From assembly GCA_946997215.1 (NCBI GenBank), contig CAMPUL010000005.1, positions 1 to 64,000 of the forward strand: a stretch of 64,000 nt of DNA. The letters run 5' to 3'. Origin of the DNA: Gardnerella vaginalis. GTDB lineage: Bacteria; Actinomycetota; Actinomycetes; Actinomycetales; Bifidobacteriaceae. Within the stretch, counting starts at the first letter, position 1; each line of letters starts with the position of its first letter. This document shows, piece after piece, positions 49,301 to 59,759 of this stretch. Position numbers and translations under genes: made by a program. The notes under the pieces are model-generated. The model was not told the DNA's origin, did no database searches, and saw nothing but the letters and a program-made list of their open reading frames with translations.

Positions 49301-50977
49301 CTAACGCGTAAGCTTTCTGTGCAAGCGATGCGGGCGAGCAGCTTCCTCACCAAGGCGCGCAATCTTGTTTTCCTCGTACGCTTGGAAGTTGCCTTCAAAC
49401 CAGTACCAATTTGCAGGATTCTCGTCGGTGCCTTCCCAAGCAAGAATATGCGTTGCAACGCGGTCAAGGAACCATCTATCGTGGCTCACCACCACAGCGC
49501 ATCCTGGGAAGTCAAGCAAAGCGTTCTCTAAGCTTTCAAGAGTCTCAACATCTAAATCGTTAGTAGGCTCATCAAGCAGCAGCAAGTTGCCGCCCTGCTT
49601 AAGCGTCAAAGCCAAATTCAAGCGGTTACGCTCTCCGCCAGAAAGCACGCCAGTAAGCTTTTGCTGATCCGAACCCTTAAAACCAAAGCTTGCAACGTAT
49701 GCGCGAGTAGGAATCTCAACGCCTGCAACCTCAATAAAATCAAGTCCACCCGAAACAGCTTCCCACAGATTCTTATTTGGATCCAAGCCTGCGCGATTCT
49801 GATCTACGTACGAAATCTTAACAGTGTCTCCAACTGTAAGCTCGCCGCCAGAAAGTGGCTCCAAGCCCACAATCGTCTTGAAAAGCGTAGATTTACCAAC
49901 ACCATTCGGGCCAATCACGCCAACAATGCCGTTACGAGGCAACGTAAACGACAAGTCGTCGATTAACACGCGATCGCCAAAAGCCTTGTGAATATGCTTC
50001 GCTTCCAAAACTTGCGATCCCAAGCGTGGACCTGCTGGAATTTGAATCTCCGAAAAATCAAGCTTCTTGGAATTGCGTGCCTCTTGCTCCATTTGGTCAT
50101 AACGCTCCAAACGAGCCTTATTCTTAGCCTGACGCGCCTTAGGCGAGCTACGAACCCAATCAAGCTCATTCTTCAAACGCTTAGCAAGCTTGGCATCCTT
50201 GGCACCTTGGATTTCCATACGCTTAGCTTTGGTTTCCAAGTATGTGGAATAATTACCCTTGTACGGGTAAAGCTGACCGCGGTCAACTTCGCAAATCCAC
50301 TCTGCAACATTGTCCATAAAGTAGCGATCGTGGGTAACAGCAATAACAGCACCCTCGTACTTATGCAAGAACTGTTCAAGCCAAAGAATCGACTCCGCAT
50401 CCAAATGGTTCGTAGGCTCATCCAAAAGCAACAAATCAGGAGCTTCAAGAAGAAGCTTGCACAATGCCACTCGTCGTCTTTCGCCACCCGAGCACACGGA
50501 AACAGGCGAATCAGGATCTGGGCATTGCAAAGCGTCCATCGCCTGCTCAAGCTGAGAATCCAAATCCCAACCGTTTGCTGCATCAATCTCCGTTTGCAGC
50601 TTACCCATTTCTTCCATCAATGCATCAAAGTCGGCATCTGGATTTGCCATCTCTTCGCCGATTTTGTTGAATCGATCAACCTTTTGAGCAATCTCGCCAA
50701 AAGCCATCTTAATGTTTTCGCCAACGGTTTTAGTCTCGTCCAGCGGCGGCTCCTGTTGCAAAATGCCAACGGTGTAGCCTGGAGTAATCGAAGCTTCGCC
50801 GTTAGAAACATTCTCCAATCCAGCCATAATCTTTAGCAACGTTGATTTACCCATGCCGTTAGGCCCAACAACGCCGATTTTTGCGCCCGGCAAGAAGCTT
50901 AAGGTAACGTCGTCTAGAATTACGCGATCTCCGTAAGACTTGCGTGCCTTAATCATTTGGTAAATAAATTCAGCCAA
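49301..50977 (-). CDS. ettA: Energy-dependent translational throttle protein EttA (ABC-F)
   Basis: EttA is an ABC-F ATPase that binds the ribosomal E site and gates the first peptide bond according to ATP/ADP ratio. It has 558 residues, typical for EttA: two tandem ABC domains with Walker A GPNGMGKST and GPNGVGKST, Walker B LLLDEPTNHLDAES and LLLDEPTNDLDVET, and the linker between them; no membrane spans. The N-terminus MAEFIYQMIKARKSYGD is characteristic. A 12-bp repeat (CTATTTTGATTG twice, 51007-51030) lies upstream. Confidence 0.94.
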   Translation of the reverse strand: MAEFIYQMIKARKSYGDRVILDDVTLSFLPGAKIGVVGPNGMGKSTLLKIMAGLENVSNGEASITPGYTVGILQQEPPLDETKTVGENIKMAFGEIAQKVDRFNKIGEEMANPDADFDALMEEMGKLQTEIDAANGWDLDSQLEQAMDALQCPDPDSPVSVCSGGERRRVALCKLLLEAPDLLLLDEPTNHLDAESILWLEQFLHKYEGAVIAVTHDRYFMDNVAEWICEVDRGQLYPYKGNYSTYLETKAKRMEIQGAKDAKLAKRLKNELDWVRSSPKARQAKNKARLERYDQMEQEARNSKKLDFSEIQIPAGPRLGSQVLEAKHIHKAFGDRVLIDDLSFTLPRNGIVGVIGPNGVGKSTLFKTIVGLEPLSGGELTVGDTVKISYVDQNRAGLDPNKNLWEAVSGGLDFIEVAGVEIPTRAYVASFGFKGSDQQKLTGVLSGGERNRLNLALTLKQGGNLLLLDEPTNDLDVETLESLENALLDFPGCAVVVSHDRWFLDRVATHILAWEGTDENPANWYWFEGNFQAYEENKIARLGEEAARPHRLHRKLTR

Positions 50978-51074
50978 AGTAATACCTTTCTTAAAATTGT
51001 TAAACCGCTATTTTGATTGCTATTTTGATTGCCACTAAGCGCCGTTAGTTGCCATTAGTCGCAGCTAACCGCCA

Positions 51075-51584
51075 TTAAACTGCCGCCGCCTGCTTCGCTC
51101 GATCCGCAGAATCGCCAGCCGAATCTGCTCCATCTTCTGGAGGAATCTGACACATCCATTCTCCAACAATGCCAATAATCATGTCTATAATGCACACAAT
51201 TCCAGCAATAACGCATTCGCGAATAACGTTGGAATAAAGCGGAATATCCGCATGCGGCCAACAAACAAAAATCTGACCTGCATACCAGCCCGTTAAAATA
51301 GCGCCAGCCATTCCAAGCGATTTTGCAAGCATGAGTGCCGAGACTGCCATTTGCATGTTAAAAGGCTTGCGATCTTTTGGCTTAGAAGTAGCGTATTGAT
51401 GCGTTTGCCAAGCAAGAACAAACGTTACTATTCCGCCGATTATCATAACAGCCAAAACAATCCAAGGAGCGCCCGAAAGCGATATTGCGCTCGATTCTGT
51501 AACCGACACCAAAAACGCGCCGAATACAAATCCAAACAACAGTCCAAGCGCAAAATACCACCAAGGCGTACGATAAGCTTTCAT
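51075..51584 (-). CDS. Small polytopic membrane protein of unknown function
   Basis: About 169 residues with four predicted membrane spans (starting RTPWWYFALGLLFGFVFGAF). The ATG at 51584 has GGGGAG 5 nt upstream and overlaps the ftsH stop by one base, so translation is coupled to ftsH. The C-terminus is Asp/Ala rich (PPEDGADSAGDSADRAKQ). No family recognised. Position suggests a link to FtsH membrane-protein quality control, but that is guesswork. Confidence 0.75.
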   Translation of the reverse strand: MKAYRTPWWYFALGLLFGFVFGAFLVSVTESSAISLSGAPWIVLAVMIIGGIVTFVLAWQTHQYATSKPKDRKPFNMQMAVSALMLAKSLGMAGAILTGWYAGQIFVCWPHADIPLYSNVIRECVIAGIVCIIDMIIGIVGEWMCQIPPEDGADSAGDSADRAKQAAAV

Positions 51585-54442
51585 CAGCACTCCCCAATAA
51601 TCCAGCGCTCAGAATAAATGCCAACTTGCGAAGCATCTTGCAAAAGCGCAAGTTTGTAAGAGACTGGCTCTCCATCAATTGCAGCGTCTGGCTCAACTTG
51701 CATCCACGGCTCCAATTGCGCGGCGCTTAAGTGCAAAGGATTGCTTGAATCCATTGACTTTGTAGACGCGCTATCTAAGCCGTATTCCCTGGTTCCAACA
51801 ACGTTTAATTGCAAATCCAAAGAGCTGGTAGAATCGGCAAAATTTTGATCGCGCTGCATTTGCTCGATTCTTTGCGCGAATTCCTGATTGCTCATTGTTG
51901 TAGACGCCACTACAACCGCGAAAAAATCTTCACCGTTTGCATTGCTTGCCTGGTAAAGCGCCGAAACGCCTTCGACTTGAGTTACGCTATGCGAATCTTT
52001 ATGCTCAAGTCCGCTTAACACGTTTAGCATTGCGTGCATTGTTGAATCGCTTTTTTTGCCTTGCATAGAAACCACTGCAGTTGTTTGCATTGGGCTATTT
52101 AGGGCATTTGTAGCATTTGCGACATTTGCAACATTTGAGTTATAGGAAGATTTTTGCGATTCTTGCGACTCGGCGGTTGCTTGCGATTCGCTAGTTGCTG
52201 GCAAATCGCCAGTTGCTTGCGATTCTTGCACCGCAACACCAGCCTTAGAATCCGCCTTAGAATCCGAATCCTTAGTACTCTTCTCTAAACTCGCACCTGA
52301 AACATTCCTCTTTAAGCTTTCAGGAATCTCTACAGGAGGAATCGGCGAATCTGGGCGATCCGCATTAGAAAGCCACAAATCGCGCTCTGGCGCCTTACGA
52401 ATCTTAGAGAAGATTTGCTCAAGTTCCTTCTCGTTAAGCGTCTCCTTAACCAGCAGCTTGCTAACAAGCTCATCCAAAATATCGCGATTATTGTTAATAA
52501 TCTGCCAAGCCTCGGTATGAGCTGTTTCAATAAGCTTATGAACTTCTTCGTCAATCACTTCCGCAGTCTTATTAGAGAACTTACGCGATTGCAAAGAATC
52601 CAAAGAACCAGAAGAATCCTGATCTGCATCCATCCACTTTACGGCACCAAGCTTAGACGAGAAGCCATATTCAACAACCATCTTGCGAGCGATTGCCGTA
52701 GCCTTCTCAATATCGTTAGAAGCGCCAGTAGTTGGATCGTGGAACACAACCTCTTCCGCAGTGCGGCCGCCCATAGCATACGCCATTTGATCGAGCAGCT
52801 GATTTCGCGACTGAGAATAGCGGTCGCTAGTTGGCATAACAGCCGTGTATCCAAGAGCGCGTCCACGAGGCAAAATCGTAACCTTAGTAACAGGATCCGT
52901 GTGATGCAAAGCAGCAGCAACAAGCGCGTGACCACCTTCGTGATAAGCCGTGTTGCGCAACTCATCCAAAGCCATGCCCTTAGACTTCTTTCTAGGGCCA
53001 GCCTGAACGCGGTCAATCGCCTCGTCAATAGCGCGATTATCGATAAGCTGAGCGCCAGAACGAGCGCAAAGCAAAGCCGCCTCGTTAAGCACATTAGCCA
53101 AATCTGCGCCTGTAAATCCAGGAGTTCGAACAGCAACCATATGAAGATCCACGTCTGGAACAAAAGGCTTGCCCTTAGCGTGAACCTTAAGAATCGCCTC
53201 GCGGCCTTCCAAATCTGGAGCTTCCACAGCCACCTGGCGATCAAATCGACCTGGTCGCAAAAGCGCAGAATCAAGCACATCTGGTCGGTTTGTAGCGGCA
53301 ATAATAATCAAATTAGTGTCGTTATCAAAGCCATCCATCTCTACAAGCAGCTGATTAAGCGTTTGCTCACGCTCATCATGGCCGCCAGTCATGCCACTAC
53401 CACGGCGGCGACCAACGGCATCAATCTCATCAATAAAGATGATTGCTGGAGCGTTCTTTTTAGCTTCATCAAACAGCTCGCGCACGCGAGACGCGCCAAG
53501 ACCAACGAACATCTCAACAAAGTCCGATCCAGCCATTGCGTAGAACGGAACGCCAGCTTCGCCTGCAATTGCACGCGCAAGAAGAGTTTTACCAGTTCCT
53601 GGAGGGCCGTAAAGCAGCACGCCGCGCGGAATGCGCGCGCCCAAAGCCTTGTAGCGAGAAGGATCCTTAAGGAATTCCTTAATCTCCTCAACTTCTTCTA
53701 CTGCAGACTGCTCTCCTGCAACATCCGCAAACTTAGTTTTAGGAGTCTGACCTTCCAAAAGCTTTCCGCGACCGCGGCCGCCACCCATGCCAAGCATTCC
53801 GCCGCCTGCGCTTGCCATTCTGCCAAACATGAACCAAACAAGTCCAAGCAGAATCAAAATCGGCAGCATAGACGTAATCAAGTACGAGAAAATGCTAGAA
53901 GTTTGTATGCTAACAGTCCAACCGTTTGTTGGCTTAGCCTTTTGAATCTTTTGCACAACTGTCTTGCTTTGAGCAATCGTGTAGTAGAACTGAACGTCTT
54001 TTCCGTAATCGTGCTTTTGCTTATCTCGCTTATCTAACTTAACGTACTTATTGTTTAGAGTAAGCTTAACAAGCTGCTTATTGTCTATAACTTCAACGTA
54101 ATTTGCACTACGATTATCGAGCAACTCTAGGCCGTCTTGAGTGTCGATTGTTTGCGAACCATTATGCACAAACATTTGGAATGCAGCTACAGAAAGCAAA
54201 ACTAAAATAACAATCCAAGTCCAAGGCGACTTAAAGAATTTACGATTGGAATCGGAATTATTGCCATCCTTTGGATTGGCGTTATTCTGATTTCCATTAT
54301 TCTTATTACGATTCTTGTTCTTATTCTTATTTGAATTGTTTCCAAGATTAGGAGGCAAGAACGGATTGTTGCCGTTTCCTCCCATAGGACTTTTCATAGG
54401 TCCACCCATAGGTCCGCGAGGCGACATTGGAGAAGCGCCCAT
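51584..54442 (-). CDS. ftsH: Membrane AAA+ zinc protease FtsH with unusual C-terminal extension
   Basis: FtsH is the hexameric membrane protease that degrades misassembled and regulatory proteins. An Asn/Lys/Gly-rich N-terminus leads to a membrane span at about 74-92, a second span at about 186-206, the AAA+ Walker A GPPGTGKT (279-286), [13 protein letters not shown] and the zinc motif HEGGH (501-505). Homology to the usual core ends near residue 700. A further roughly 240 residues follow: a Ser/Glu/Lys-rich stretch, then a seemingly folded part beginning [20 protein letters not shown] and ending SERWIIGEC. Ribosome site GGAG, 9 nt before ATG. Neighbours hpt and tilS make the classical cluster. 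Confidence 0.95.
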   Translation of the reverse strand: MGASPMSPRGPMGGPMKSPMGGNGNNPFLPPNLGNNSNKNKNKNRNKNNGNQNNANPKDGNNSDSNRKFFKSPWTWIVILVLLSVAAFQMFVHNGSQTIDTQDGLELLDNRSANYVEVIDNKQLVKLTLNNKYVKLDKRDKQKHDYGKDVQFYYTIAQSKTVVQKIQKAKPTNGWTVSIQTSSIFSYLITSMLPILILLGLVWFMFGRMASAGGGMLGMGGGRGRGKLLEGQTPKTKFADVAGEQSAVEEVEEIKEFLKDPSRYKALGARIPRGVLLYGPPGTGKTLLARAIAGEAGVPFYAMAGSDFVEMFVGLGASRVRELFDEAKKNAPAIIFIDEIDAVGRRRGSGMTGGHDEREQTLNQLLVEMDGFDNDTNLIIIAATNRPDVLDSALLRPGRFDRQVAVEAPDLEGREAILKVHAKGKPFVPDVDLHMVAVRTPGFTGADLANVLNEAALLCARSGAQLIDNRAIDEAIDRVQAGPRKKSKGMALDELRNTAYHEGGHALVAAALHHTDPVTKVTILPRGRALGYTAVMPTSDRYSQSRNQLLDQMAYAMGGRTAEEVVFHDPTTGASNDIEKATAIARKMVVEYGFSSKLGAVKWMDADQDSSGSLDSLQSRKFSNKTAEVIDEEVHKLIETAHTEAWQIINNNRDILDELVSKLLVKETLNEKELEQIFSKIRKAPERDLWLSNADRPDSPIPPVEIPESLKRNVSGASLEKSTKDSDSKADSKAGVAVQESQATGDLPATSESQATAESQESQKSSYNSNVANVANATNALNSPMQTTAVVSMQGKKSDSTMHAMLNVLSGLEHKDSHSVTQVEGVSALYQASNANGEDFFAVVVASTTMSNQEFAQRIEQMQRDQNFADSTSSLDLQLNVVGTREYGLDSASTKSMDSSNPLHLSAAQLEPWMQVEPDAAIDGEPVSYKLALLQDASQVGIYSERWIIGEC

Positions 54443-54599
54443 ACAATCAGACTCCTTTCAGGATTCTAACTAACAACACTCGTCTAAACACGTGATCACT
54501 AATCGCAAGCAATCAAAGAGTAGCTGCTGCAATCGCTGTAATTAATCGCTAAATAAATAGCATGTAATCAATCAAGATTACTCAATTGCAACCATCTAA

Positions 54600-55154
54600 T
54601 CAAGACTCATACACAGAAGGCTTAAGAACCGCAATGGAATTAAGATTCCTGTACTTTTCGTCATAGTCCATGCCAAAGCCGACTACAAACGCGTCTGGAA
54701 TCTCAAAACCAGTGTACGCAATATCTACTTCCACCTCTCGGCGAGCTGGCTTTGTTAAAAGCGCAAACACCTTTACACTTGCGGCTCCCCTGCCCTTAAG
54801 CTCCCTAACAAGCCAGTCCAAAGTCTTGCCCGAATCAACAATATCTTCCACAATCAGCACATCTCGACCGCGAACATCTGTAGTTAAGTCCTCGCGAACC
54901 GTAATTTGGCCGCTGGTCTTAGTGCCACTGCCGTAGCTAGAAAGACTCATAAAGTCCATCGGCGCGTTAAGGCTAAGCTCTTGCGAGAAAACAGCAAGCG
55001 TGTTTACAGCGCCCTTAAGCACTGCAACAAGCAAAATATCGCGGTTTTCGTAGTCTTTGCTAACTTGAGCGGCAACCTCGCGAATGCGCTTCATAAGCTC
55101 TTCGTGGCTGATTAATTCGTAATCAATATCATCTCTTATATCTGCAACTTGCAT
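54600..55154 (-). CDS. hpt: Hypoxanthine phosphoribosyltransferase Hpt
   Basis: The enzyme salvages hypoxanthine (and often guanine) to IMP/GMP using PRPP. The 184-residue length is normal. The PRPP-binding motif is VLIVEDIVDSGKTL, with the flexible loop LSSYGSGTKTSG. It lies 157 bp before ftsH in the same direction, and tilS is divergent upstream, the standard tilS-hpt-ftsH arrangement. Confidence 0.95.
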   Translation of the reverse strand: MQVADIRDDIDYELISHEELMKRIREVAAQVSKDYENRDILLVAVLKGAVNTLAVFSQELSLNAPMDFMSLSSYGSGTKTSGQITVREDLTTDVRGRDVLIVEDIVDSGKTLDWLVRELKGRGAASVKVFALLTKPARREVEVDIAYTGFEIPDAFVVGFGMDYDEKYRNLNSIAVLKPSVYES

Positions 55155-55223
55155 GCTAACTATAATTGCATAAGAGAATGACGGACGTGTTACAACTTAC
55201 GCATTAGGATTTAGACTATAAGC

Positions 55224-56303
55224 ATGGTGTACTCATCTTGTTGGCGCAAAGGAATCGGCCAAGTAAAACGTTGCTTTAGTAATATTGGGTTAGGAGTGCA
55301 AGACCCGCAATTCTTGCAACACGGCGAGCATGCAACTTTGCCATCCGCTCCGATTGTGTTGGTCGCCTGCTCTGGCGGTCGCGATTCACTTGCGCTAACG
55401 GCGCTTGCATCAAAAGTGTGCGCAAGCAGAGGGATTCGATGCGCTGCAATAATCGTAAATCATAATCTTCAAAAAGACTCCAGCAAAGTGGCGTTTAATG
55501 CAGCTAAAACCGTTGCAAAACTTGGAGTAGACGAGTCACTCGTATTTGTTAAATCTGTGCAAGTTAAAGATAACGAAGAGGGAGAAGAAAGCGCAGCTAG
55601 GGATGCTAGATACGCTGCGATTATTGAAGTTGCAAAAGATTTGCGCGCGGCGGCGGTTCTTTTAGCACACACAGCAAACGACCAAGCAGAAACGGTTTTA
55701 ATGGGATTGCGCGATTCTGCTGGCTTGGAGGCCGTAGCTGGAATGAAAGACGTTACAGTTAGGGAGAATGTGCTATTTGCGCGGCCGCTGATTAATCTTA
55801 CGCGGCTTGAAACCACGCAGATTTGCAAGGATTTGGGCGTTGAATGGTGGGATGATCCAACAAACGGCGATTTAACGCCAAGTAATGTTGATCTACCAAA
55901 AGCCTACCCATTGCGATCTAGAATCAGGCATACCCTTATGCCGTATATTTCGCGATTTTTTGCGTCAGACATGACTTTGCTGCTTGCAAAGGGAGCAAAA
56001 TTTGCTCAAGACGACCTAGACTACATAAACTCTCAAGTAAATCTTGTAGAAAAAGAGGCGATTGTAAAAGAGGATTGCAAAGTCAAAATCAAACTTGCGA
56101 CTTTAGCAAACAGCCACATCTCGATTAGGCGACGAATCGTAGCTCGCGCGCTAAGTGCTGCTGGAATACGCTTTTCGTCAAATCATATAGAATCAATCGA
56201 CGAGCTAATAACAAACTGGCATGGCCAAAAGCCGATTGCTCTTCCAGAAGGATATGAAGCAAGCCGAAAATCGCAGACTATAACGATTCGTGAACGCTAC
56301 TAA
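55224..56303 (+). CDS. tilS: tRNA-Ile lysidine synthetase TilS
   Basis: TilS converts C34 of the AUA-decoding tRNA-Ile to lysidine using ATP and lysine. The N-type ATP pyrophosphatase loop is CSGGRDSLAL, with the HTANDQAETVLM and GMKDV segments that follow. At 359 residues it has a normal actinobacterial length. An N-terminal lead of about 45 residues precedes the motif; alternative starts exist. It overlaps the convergent PBP4-type gene by 4 nt. Confidence 0.94.
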   Translation: MVYSSCWRKGIGQVKRCFSNIGLGVQDPQFLQHGEHATLPSAPIVLVACSGGRDSLALTALASKVCASRGIRCAAIIVNHNLQKDSSKVAFNAAKTVAKLGVDESLVFVKSVQVKDNEEGEESAARDARYAAIIEVAKDLRAAAVLLAHTANDQAETVLMGLRDSAGLEAVAGMKDVTVRENVLFARPLINLTRLETTQICKDLGVEWWDDPTNGDLTPSNVDLPKAYPLRSRIRHTLMPYISRFFASDMTLLLAKGAKFAQDDLDYINSQVNLVEKEAIVKEDCKVKIKLATLANSHISIRRRIVARALSAAGIRFSSNHIESIDELITNWHGQKPIALPEGYEASRKSQTITIRERY

Positions 56304-57952
56304 AGATTGGTCAAATCTGCCATCATCTTATTAACGCCAACATAAGTGTAGTTAACGTCTCCAGGAGGATTAACAACAACCGCAAAGGTTAGCGCTCCTC
56401 CCGACTTTCTAGAAACGTTGCCAACCATAGACGAAACATCACCCAAAAATCCAGTTTTAACACGCATCAATCCAGCGGCCGACTTATCAACAAGACGCTT
56501 TCTAGCAGAAGTACACCAAACGCCTGGCAAAGCCAAGCCTTCTGCCGCTGCCGCACCAAGCCCCGCCTTAAGATTTTGCGCTTGAACTTGAATCAAAGTA
56601 ACCGCGCGAACAGCGGATTTAGGCGAAAGTCCCGAGCAATCCGACATGTGCAATCCGTTTATATCAATACCTAAATCACGCAAAACATCTTGCACAGCCA
56701 AAGTTGCACCCTTTGGAGAATTTGACTTACGCATAGCTAGCGCAGTTAAACGCCCGAACTCTTCCGCAAGGGAATTGTCGGAATGCCTAAGCATGTACGC
56801 CATTATCTCGCTTAGCGGAGCAGAACAAACGCGCGCAATCTGGCTAAAATCGGCGGAAATAAGCGATTTTTTGTAGCTAACATGCATGGAGTCTGCGCCA
56901 GAAATTTTAGCTGCCTTAGTGATTTTTGCAGAATCGCCCTTCCATTCGCGAACGTCAATGCCATATTTTTGCAACAAATTTGCAAAAATCAAACCCGTAC
57001 TAACAGCAGGATGCCTGTCTAAAAGCGGATAATCGTCGGTATCGTCCGCGTCGTTTCCGTACGAAACCCACGCCGCAAAATCGCGATTTCGCCCCTCATC
57101 TACAGCCACAGAAGACGTTGGCGCATAAAAACGGCCTTCCTCATCGTTTTCGCTAATAAGATCTGGATAACGCTTTGCTCCAAACAGCGAATCGTCAACA
57201 GCAAACTGAACAATCTTAACGCCCCGCTTTTTAAGAGCTGCAGCCGTTTTATTTGCAAGAGTTTCTAAACCTGCTCTACCGTTTACGTGATTCGGGTCGC
57301 TTTGCCCAGCCCCAAGCAGCATGTCTCCGCCGCCGCGCAAAACAATTCGCGCAGCACTCCCACTCTCGTCGCAGCTTGCATAAACCAGCGTGTCTAGCGT
57401 TGAAGCCATGTCTAAAGTATGCGAGGCCGCTAGAGCTGTAAGCGTTTTCATTGTAGACGCTGGTTGCAAAGCAAGATCTTCGTTTTTTGCAGCAATAATC
57501 TTCCCGTTTGCATCCGCTATAACAGCTGCCGCATTTGGCCCAAGCGCGGGATTTTCAAGGAATGTTTGCAAAACCTTTTCCGCAGCATCTTTGTCAACTG
57601 GCTTGTTTTTATCTAATTGCTTTATTAAAGACGCGTAATGCGCTATTTTCTTAGGTTTTGGACTGCTTAGCTCTTGCAAAGATTTATTGTTTTTAATTGC
57701 CATTCGCGACTGAATAAAATCGCGATTTTGCAAAAGATCTTTGCTATCAAACAGGATGTATCCGCACATTAGTGATACAACGCTTGCAGCTGCGATTAAG
57801 CACACAACAGCGCGATTACGTGACTTTGGCGGCTTTTGCGCACCTAAGCTAGACGTAAATCCAGCTTTTTCTCTTGATTCTTTAGACGTAAAAGCATCTT
57901 CGGGAATCTCGATTATATTATCTGGATTCTTAACGTTTTCATCGTCTTGCAT
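56300..57952 (-). CDS. dacB: D-alanyl-D-alanine carboxypeptidase/endopeptidase (PBP4, DacB type)
   Basis: A class C low-molecular-weight PBP that trims or splits murein peptides. Catalytic motifs: PASTMKTLTAL (SxxK, Ser near 166), SDNSLAE (SxN), and KTGFLGD (KTG). A hydrophobic membrane segment at about 48-66 (VVCLIAAASVVSLMCGYIL) suggests an anchored, extracytoplasmic enzyme. The open frame begins with TTG at 58003; the ATG at 57952 is preferred, giving about 550 residues. Confidence 0.92.
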   Translation of the reverse strand: MQDDENVKNPDNIIEIPEDAFTSKESREKAGFTSSLGAQKPPKSRNRAVVCLIAAASVVSLMCGYILFDSKDLLQNRDFIQSRMAIKNNKSLQELSSPKPKKIAHYASLIKQLDKNKPVDKDAAEKVLQTFLENPALGPNAAAVIADANGKIIAAKNEDLALQPASTMKTLTALAASHTLDMASTLDTLVYASCDESGSAARIVLRGGGDMLLGAGQSDPNHVNGRAGLETLANKTAAALKKRGVKIVQFAVDDSLFGAKRYPDLISENDEEGRFYAPTSSVAVDEGRNRDFAAWVSYGNDADDTDDYPLLDRHPAVSTGLIFANLLQKYGIDVREWKGDSAKITKAAKISGADSMHVSYKKSLISADFSQIARVCSAPLSEIMAYMLRHSDNSLAEEFGRLTALAMRKSNSPKGATLAVQDVLRDLGIDINGLHMSDCSGLSPKSAVRAVTLIQVQAQNLKAGLGAAAAEGLALPGVWCTSARKRLVDKSAAGLMRVKTGFLGDVSSMVGNVSRKSGGALTFAVVVNPPGDVNYTYVGVNKMMADLTNL

Positions 57953-58092
57953 GCGCACGCCGCCTGTTTTACCGATTAATTGCAACTCTGTATAACTATA
58001 CAAGCCATGTAGACTATATAAGAACTACATAAAGTCTACATAAGCTATACGCTTGCACACATAAATCGCAGATCTTACGTGCGCATTAATAC

Positions 58093-59745
58093 TCAAGCAG
58101 TAATCGAGGCAAATCTGCGCAAGTTTTCTACAATACGAATCATGCGCTTATCCATTACTTTGCCACCAATAATTACGCCAACAGCCAGCACAATTGCGCC
58201 GTTCACTACGAACAGAATGCATGCAATCCACAGCAGTTGCGGCGCAAGAATAATAAACGCAATCACAGCCGCAGCCGAAGGAATCATGCAAACTACAGAA
58301 AGAAGCATAAAGCCGATAGCTGCAAAACTTCGCCCGCCTGCAGAACCTTGCGGCCTAGAAAATGGCTTTTCGATTGACGCTACAGGGTACATTGCAATGC
58401 ACGAAGAAATTAAGCCTATGCCTATGGTCGCAAAAGCTACTCCGATTGGAGAAAGAGTTTGGAACATAACTGCATTCATATTTTGATGAACATTTGCTAC
58501 AAAGAAAAGGAAAGCGTAAACCCCTATTCCAAGAATTGCAAAGTACACAGCGCAAATCACGGACCAAACTATTGCGTGCGCTAAACGATCGTGCAAACCT
58601 TTTACGCCAATAATCGCATGCATAGTAAAAGATGTTCCATCGTATGCAATATTGTTTCCAACAACCATTCCCATAAGCGTCGCAGCATATATCATCCAGC
58701 CAGAAACACCTATGTCCTGTGCTATAGAACCAAATCCTTTAGCATTAAAACTAGTTCCTCCTGCAACTATCAGCATAAAAAGCGGCGCAATAAGCAAAAA
58801 CAGTTGACGCATATCTCTTCTCATAACGCTAATAATTCGCGCAATAATCGCACCAACTATGTTGTCTGGAACTGCTGCAAATAAGCCAATTCCTTTAGTT
58901 TTAACAACTGTTTTTTGTTCACCGCGAATAAGCTTAGGCTCTAATTTTGCGCAAAATACAGAGATTGCAAAGCAAGCAGCAATTGTTACAACGCAAATAA
59001 GGAAGCGAATAACAAGCGCAAAATAGTTGCTATTAATAGCGTCAAGCGGCAAAGCCATAGCCGCACTTAATGGTGTAAAAGCGGACACAGCGCAGAAACT
59101 TGAGCCAAACCAAACTCCATTTGGCGTGCTGCTATGAGTGTTCATTGACGAAACAAAAATCATGTACACTACGAAAATAGCAAAGTAAAAAATGTTTCTT
59201 GAACGCTTGTTTATTAAAATAGTGTCCAAAAGCTCAATAAGCATTTTGCTTAAAGACACGATTGTTGCAACGTAAAGCGGAGCCGCAATTACGCTTGCTA
59301 AAACTGGCACAATTCCAAAGTTTCGGTACGCTAAAGACCACAAAGCAAGCGCGATTGTGCAGCTTACAGAAAGCGCTCCAAAAAGTGAGCCAAGAAGCAT
59401 ACCAGCTTGCTGCTTTACGCAAGGAATGCCGTAAAGCGCAAAACTGCGCGATTTTAGCGTTGTGTCGCTGCCTAACATAAACAAGTTTATAAACAGCGTA
59501 AAAATTGACACAATCGACGCAATCATTATTGGAATCAATTGGAATTCCTGCCAATCTTTAGTATCTGCAAGCATTCCTGGATTAAGATACTTTCCTGCTT
59601 CCCAGCCTGCAAAACCAAGAGCGCATATAATCGCAAGTCCAAAAACAATTGATATACCAAAGCCGATTTTTTGCCAAATCGACTTTCGCATAACGGAAAA
59701 AGTAAGCGCCCAACGAAGGCGAACCATTGTAAAAATCATAGACAT
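58093..59745 (-). CDS. ABC-2 type transporter permease
   Basis: 550 residues with about 12 hydrophobic spans and short loops; no ATPase motifs. The start has AAGGAG 7 nt upstream. It lies 14 bp downstream of an ABC ATPase gene that must be its partner. Repeated hydrophobic motifs such as LFINLFMLGSDTTLKSRSF resemble bacterial exporter permeases of unassigned substrate. Confidence 0.85.
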   Translation of the reverse strand: MSMIFTMVRLRWALTFSVMRKSIWQKIGFGISIVFGLAIICALGFAGWEAGKYLNPGMLADTKDWQEFQLIPIMIASIVSIFTLFINLFMLGSDTTLKSRSFALYGIPCVKQQAGMLLGSLFGALSVSCTIALALWSLAYRNFGIVPVLASVIAAPLYVATIVSLSKMLIELLDTILINKRSRNIFYFAIFVVYMIFVSSMNTHSSTPNGVWFGSSFCAVSAFTPLSAAMALPLDAINSNYFALVIRFLICVVTIAACFAISVFCAKLEPKLIRGEQKTVVKTKGIGLFAAVPDNIVGAIIARIISVMRRDMRQLFLLIAPLFMLIVAGGTSFNAKGFGSIAQDIGVSGWMIYAATLMGMVVGNNIAYDGTSFTMHAIIGVKGLHDRLAHAIVWSVICAVYFAILGIGVYAFLFFVANVHQNMNAVMFQTLSPIGVAFATIGIGLISSCIAMYPVASIEKPFSRPQGSAGGRSFAAIGFMLLSVVCMIPSAAAVIAFIILAPQLLWIACILFVVNGAIVLAVGVIIGGKVMDKRMIRIVENLRRFASITA

Positions 59746-59759
59746 TACGGTTCTCCTTT

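Noticed and set aside
52415-54037. A 540-residue plus-strand open frame across ftsH
   Set aside because: Antisense shadow of ftsH; composition is Leu/Ser/Arg-heavy and meaningless.
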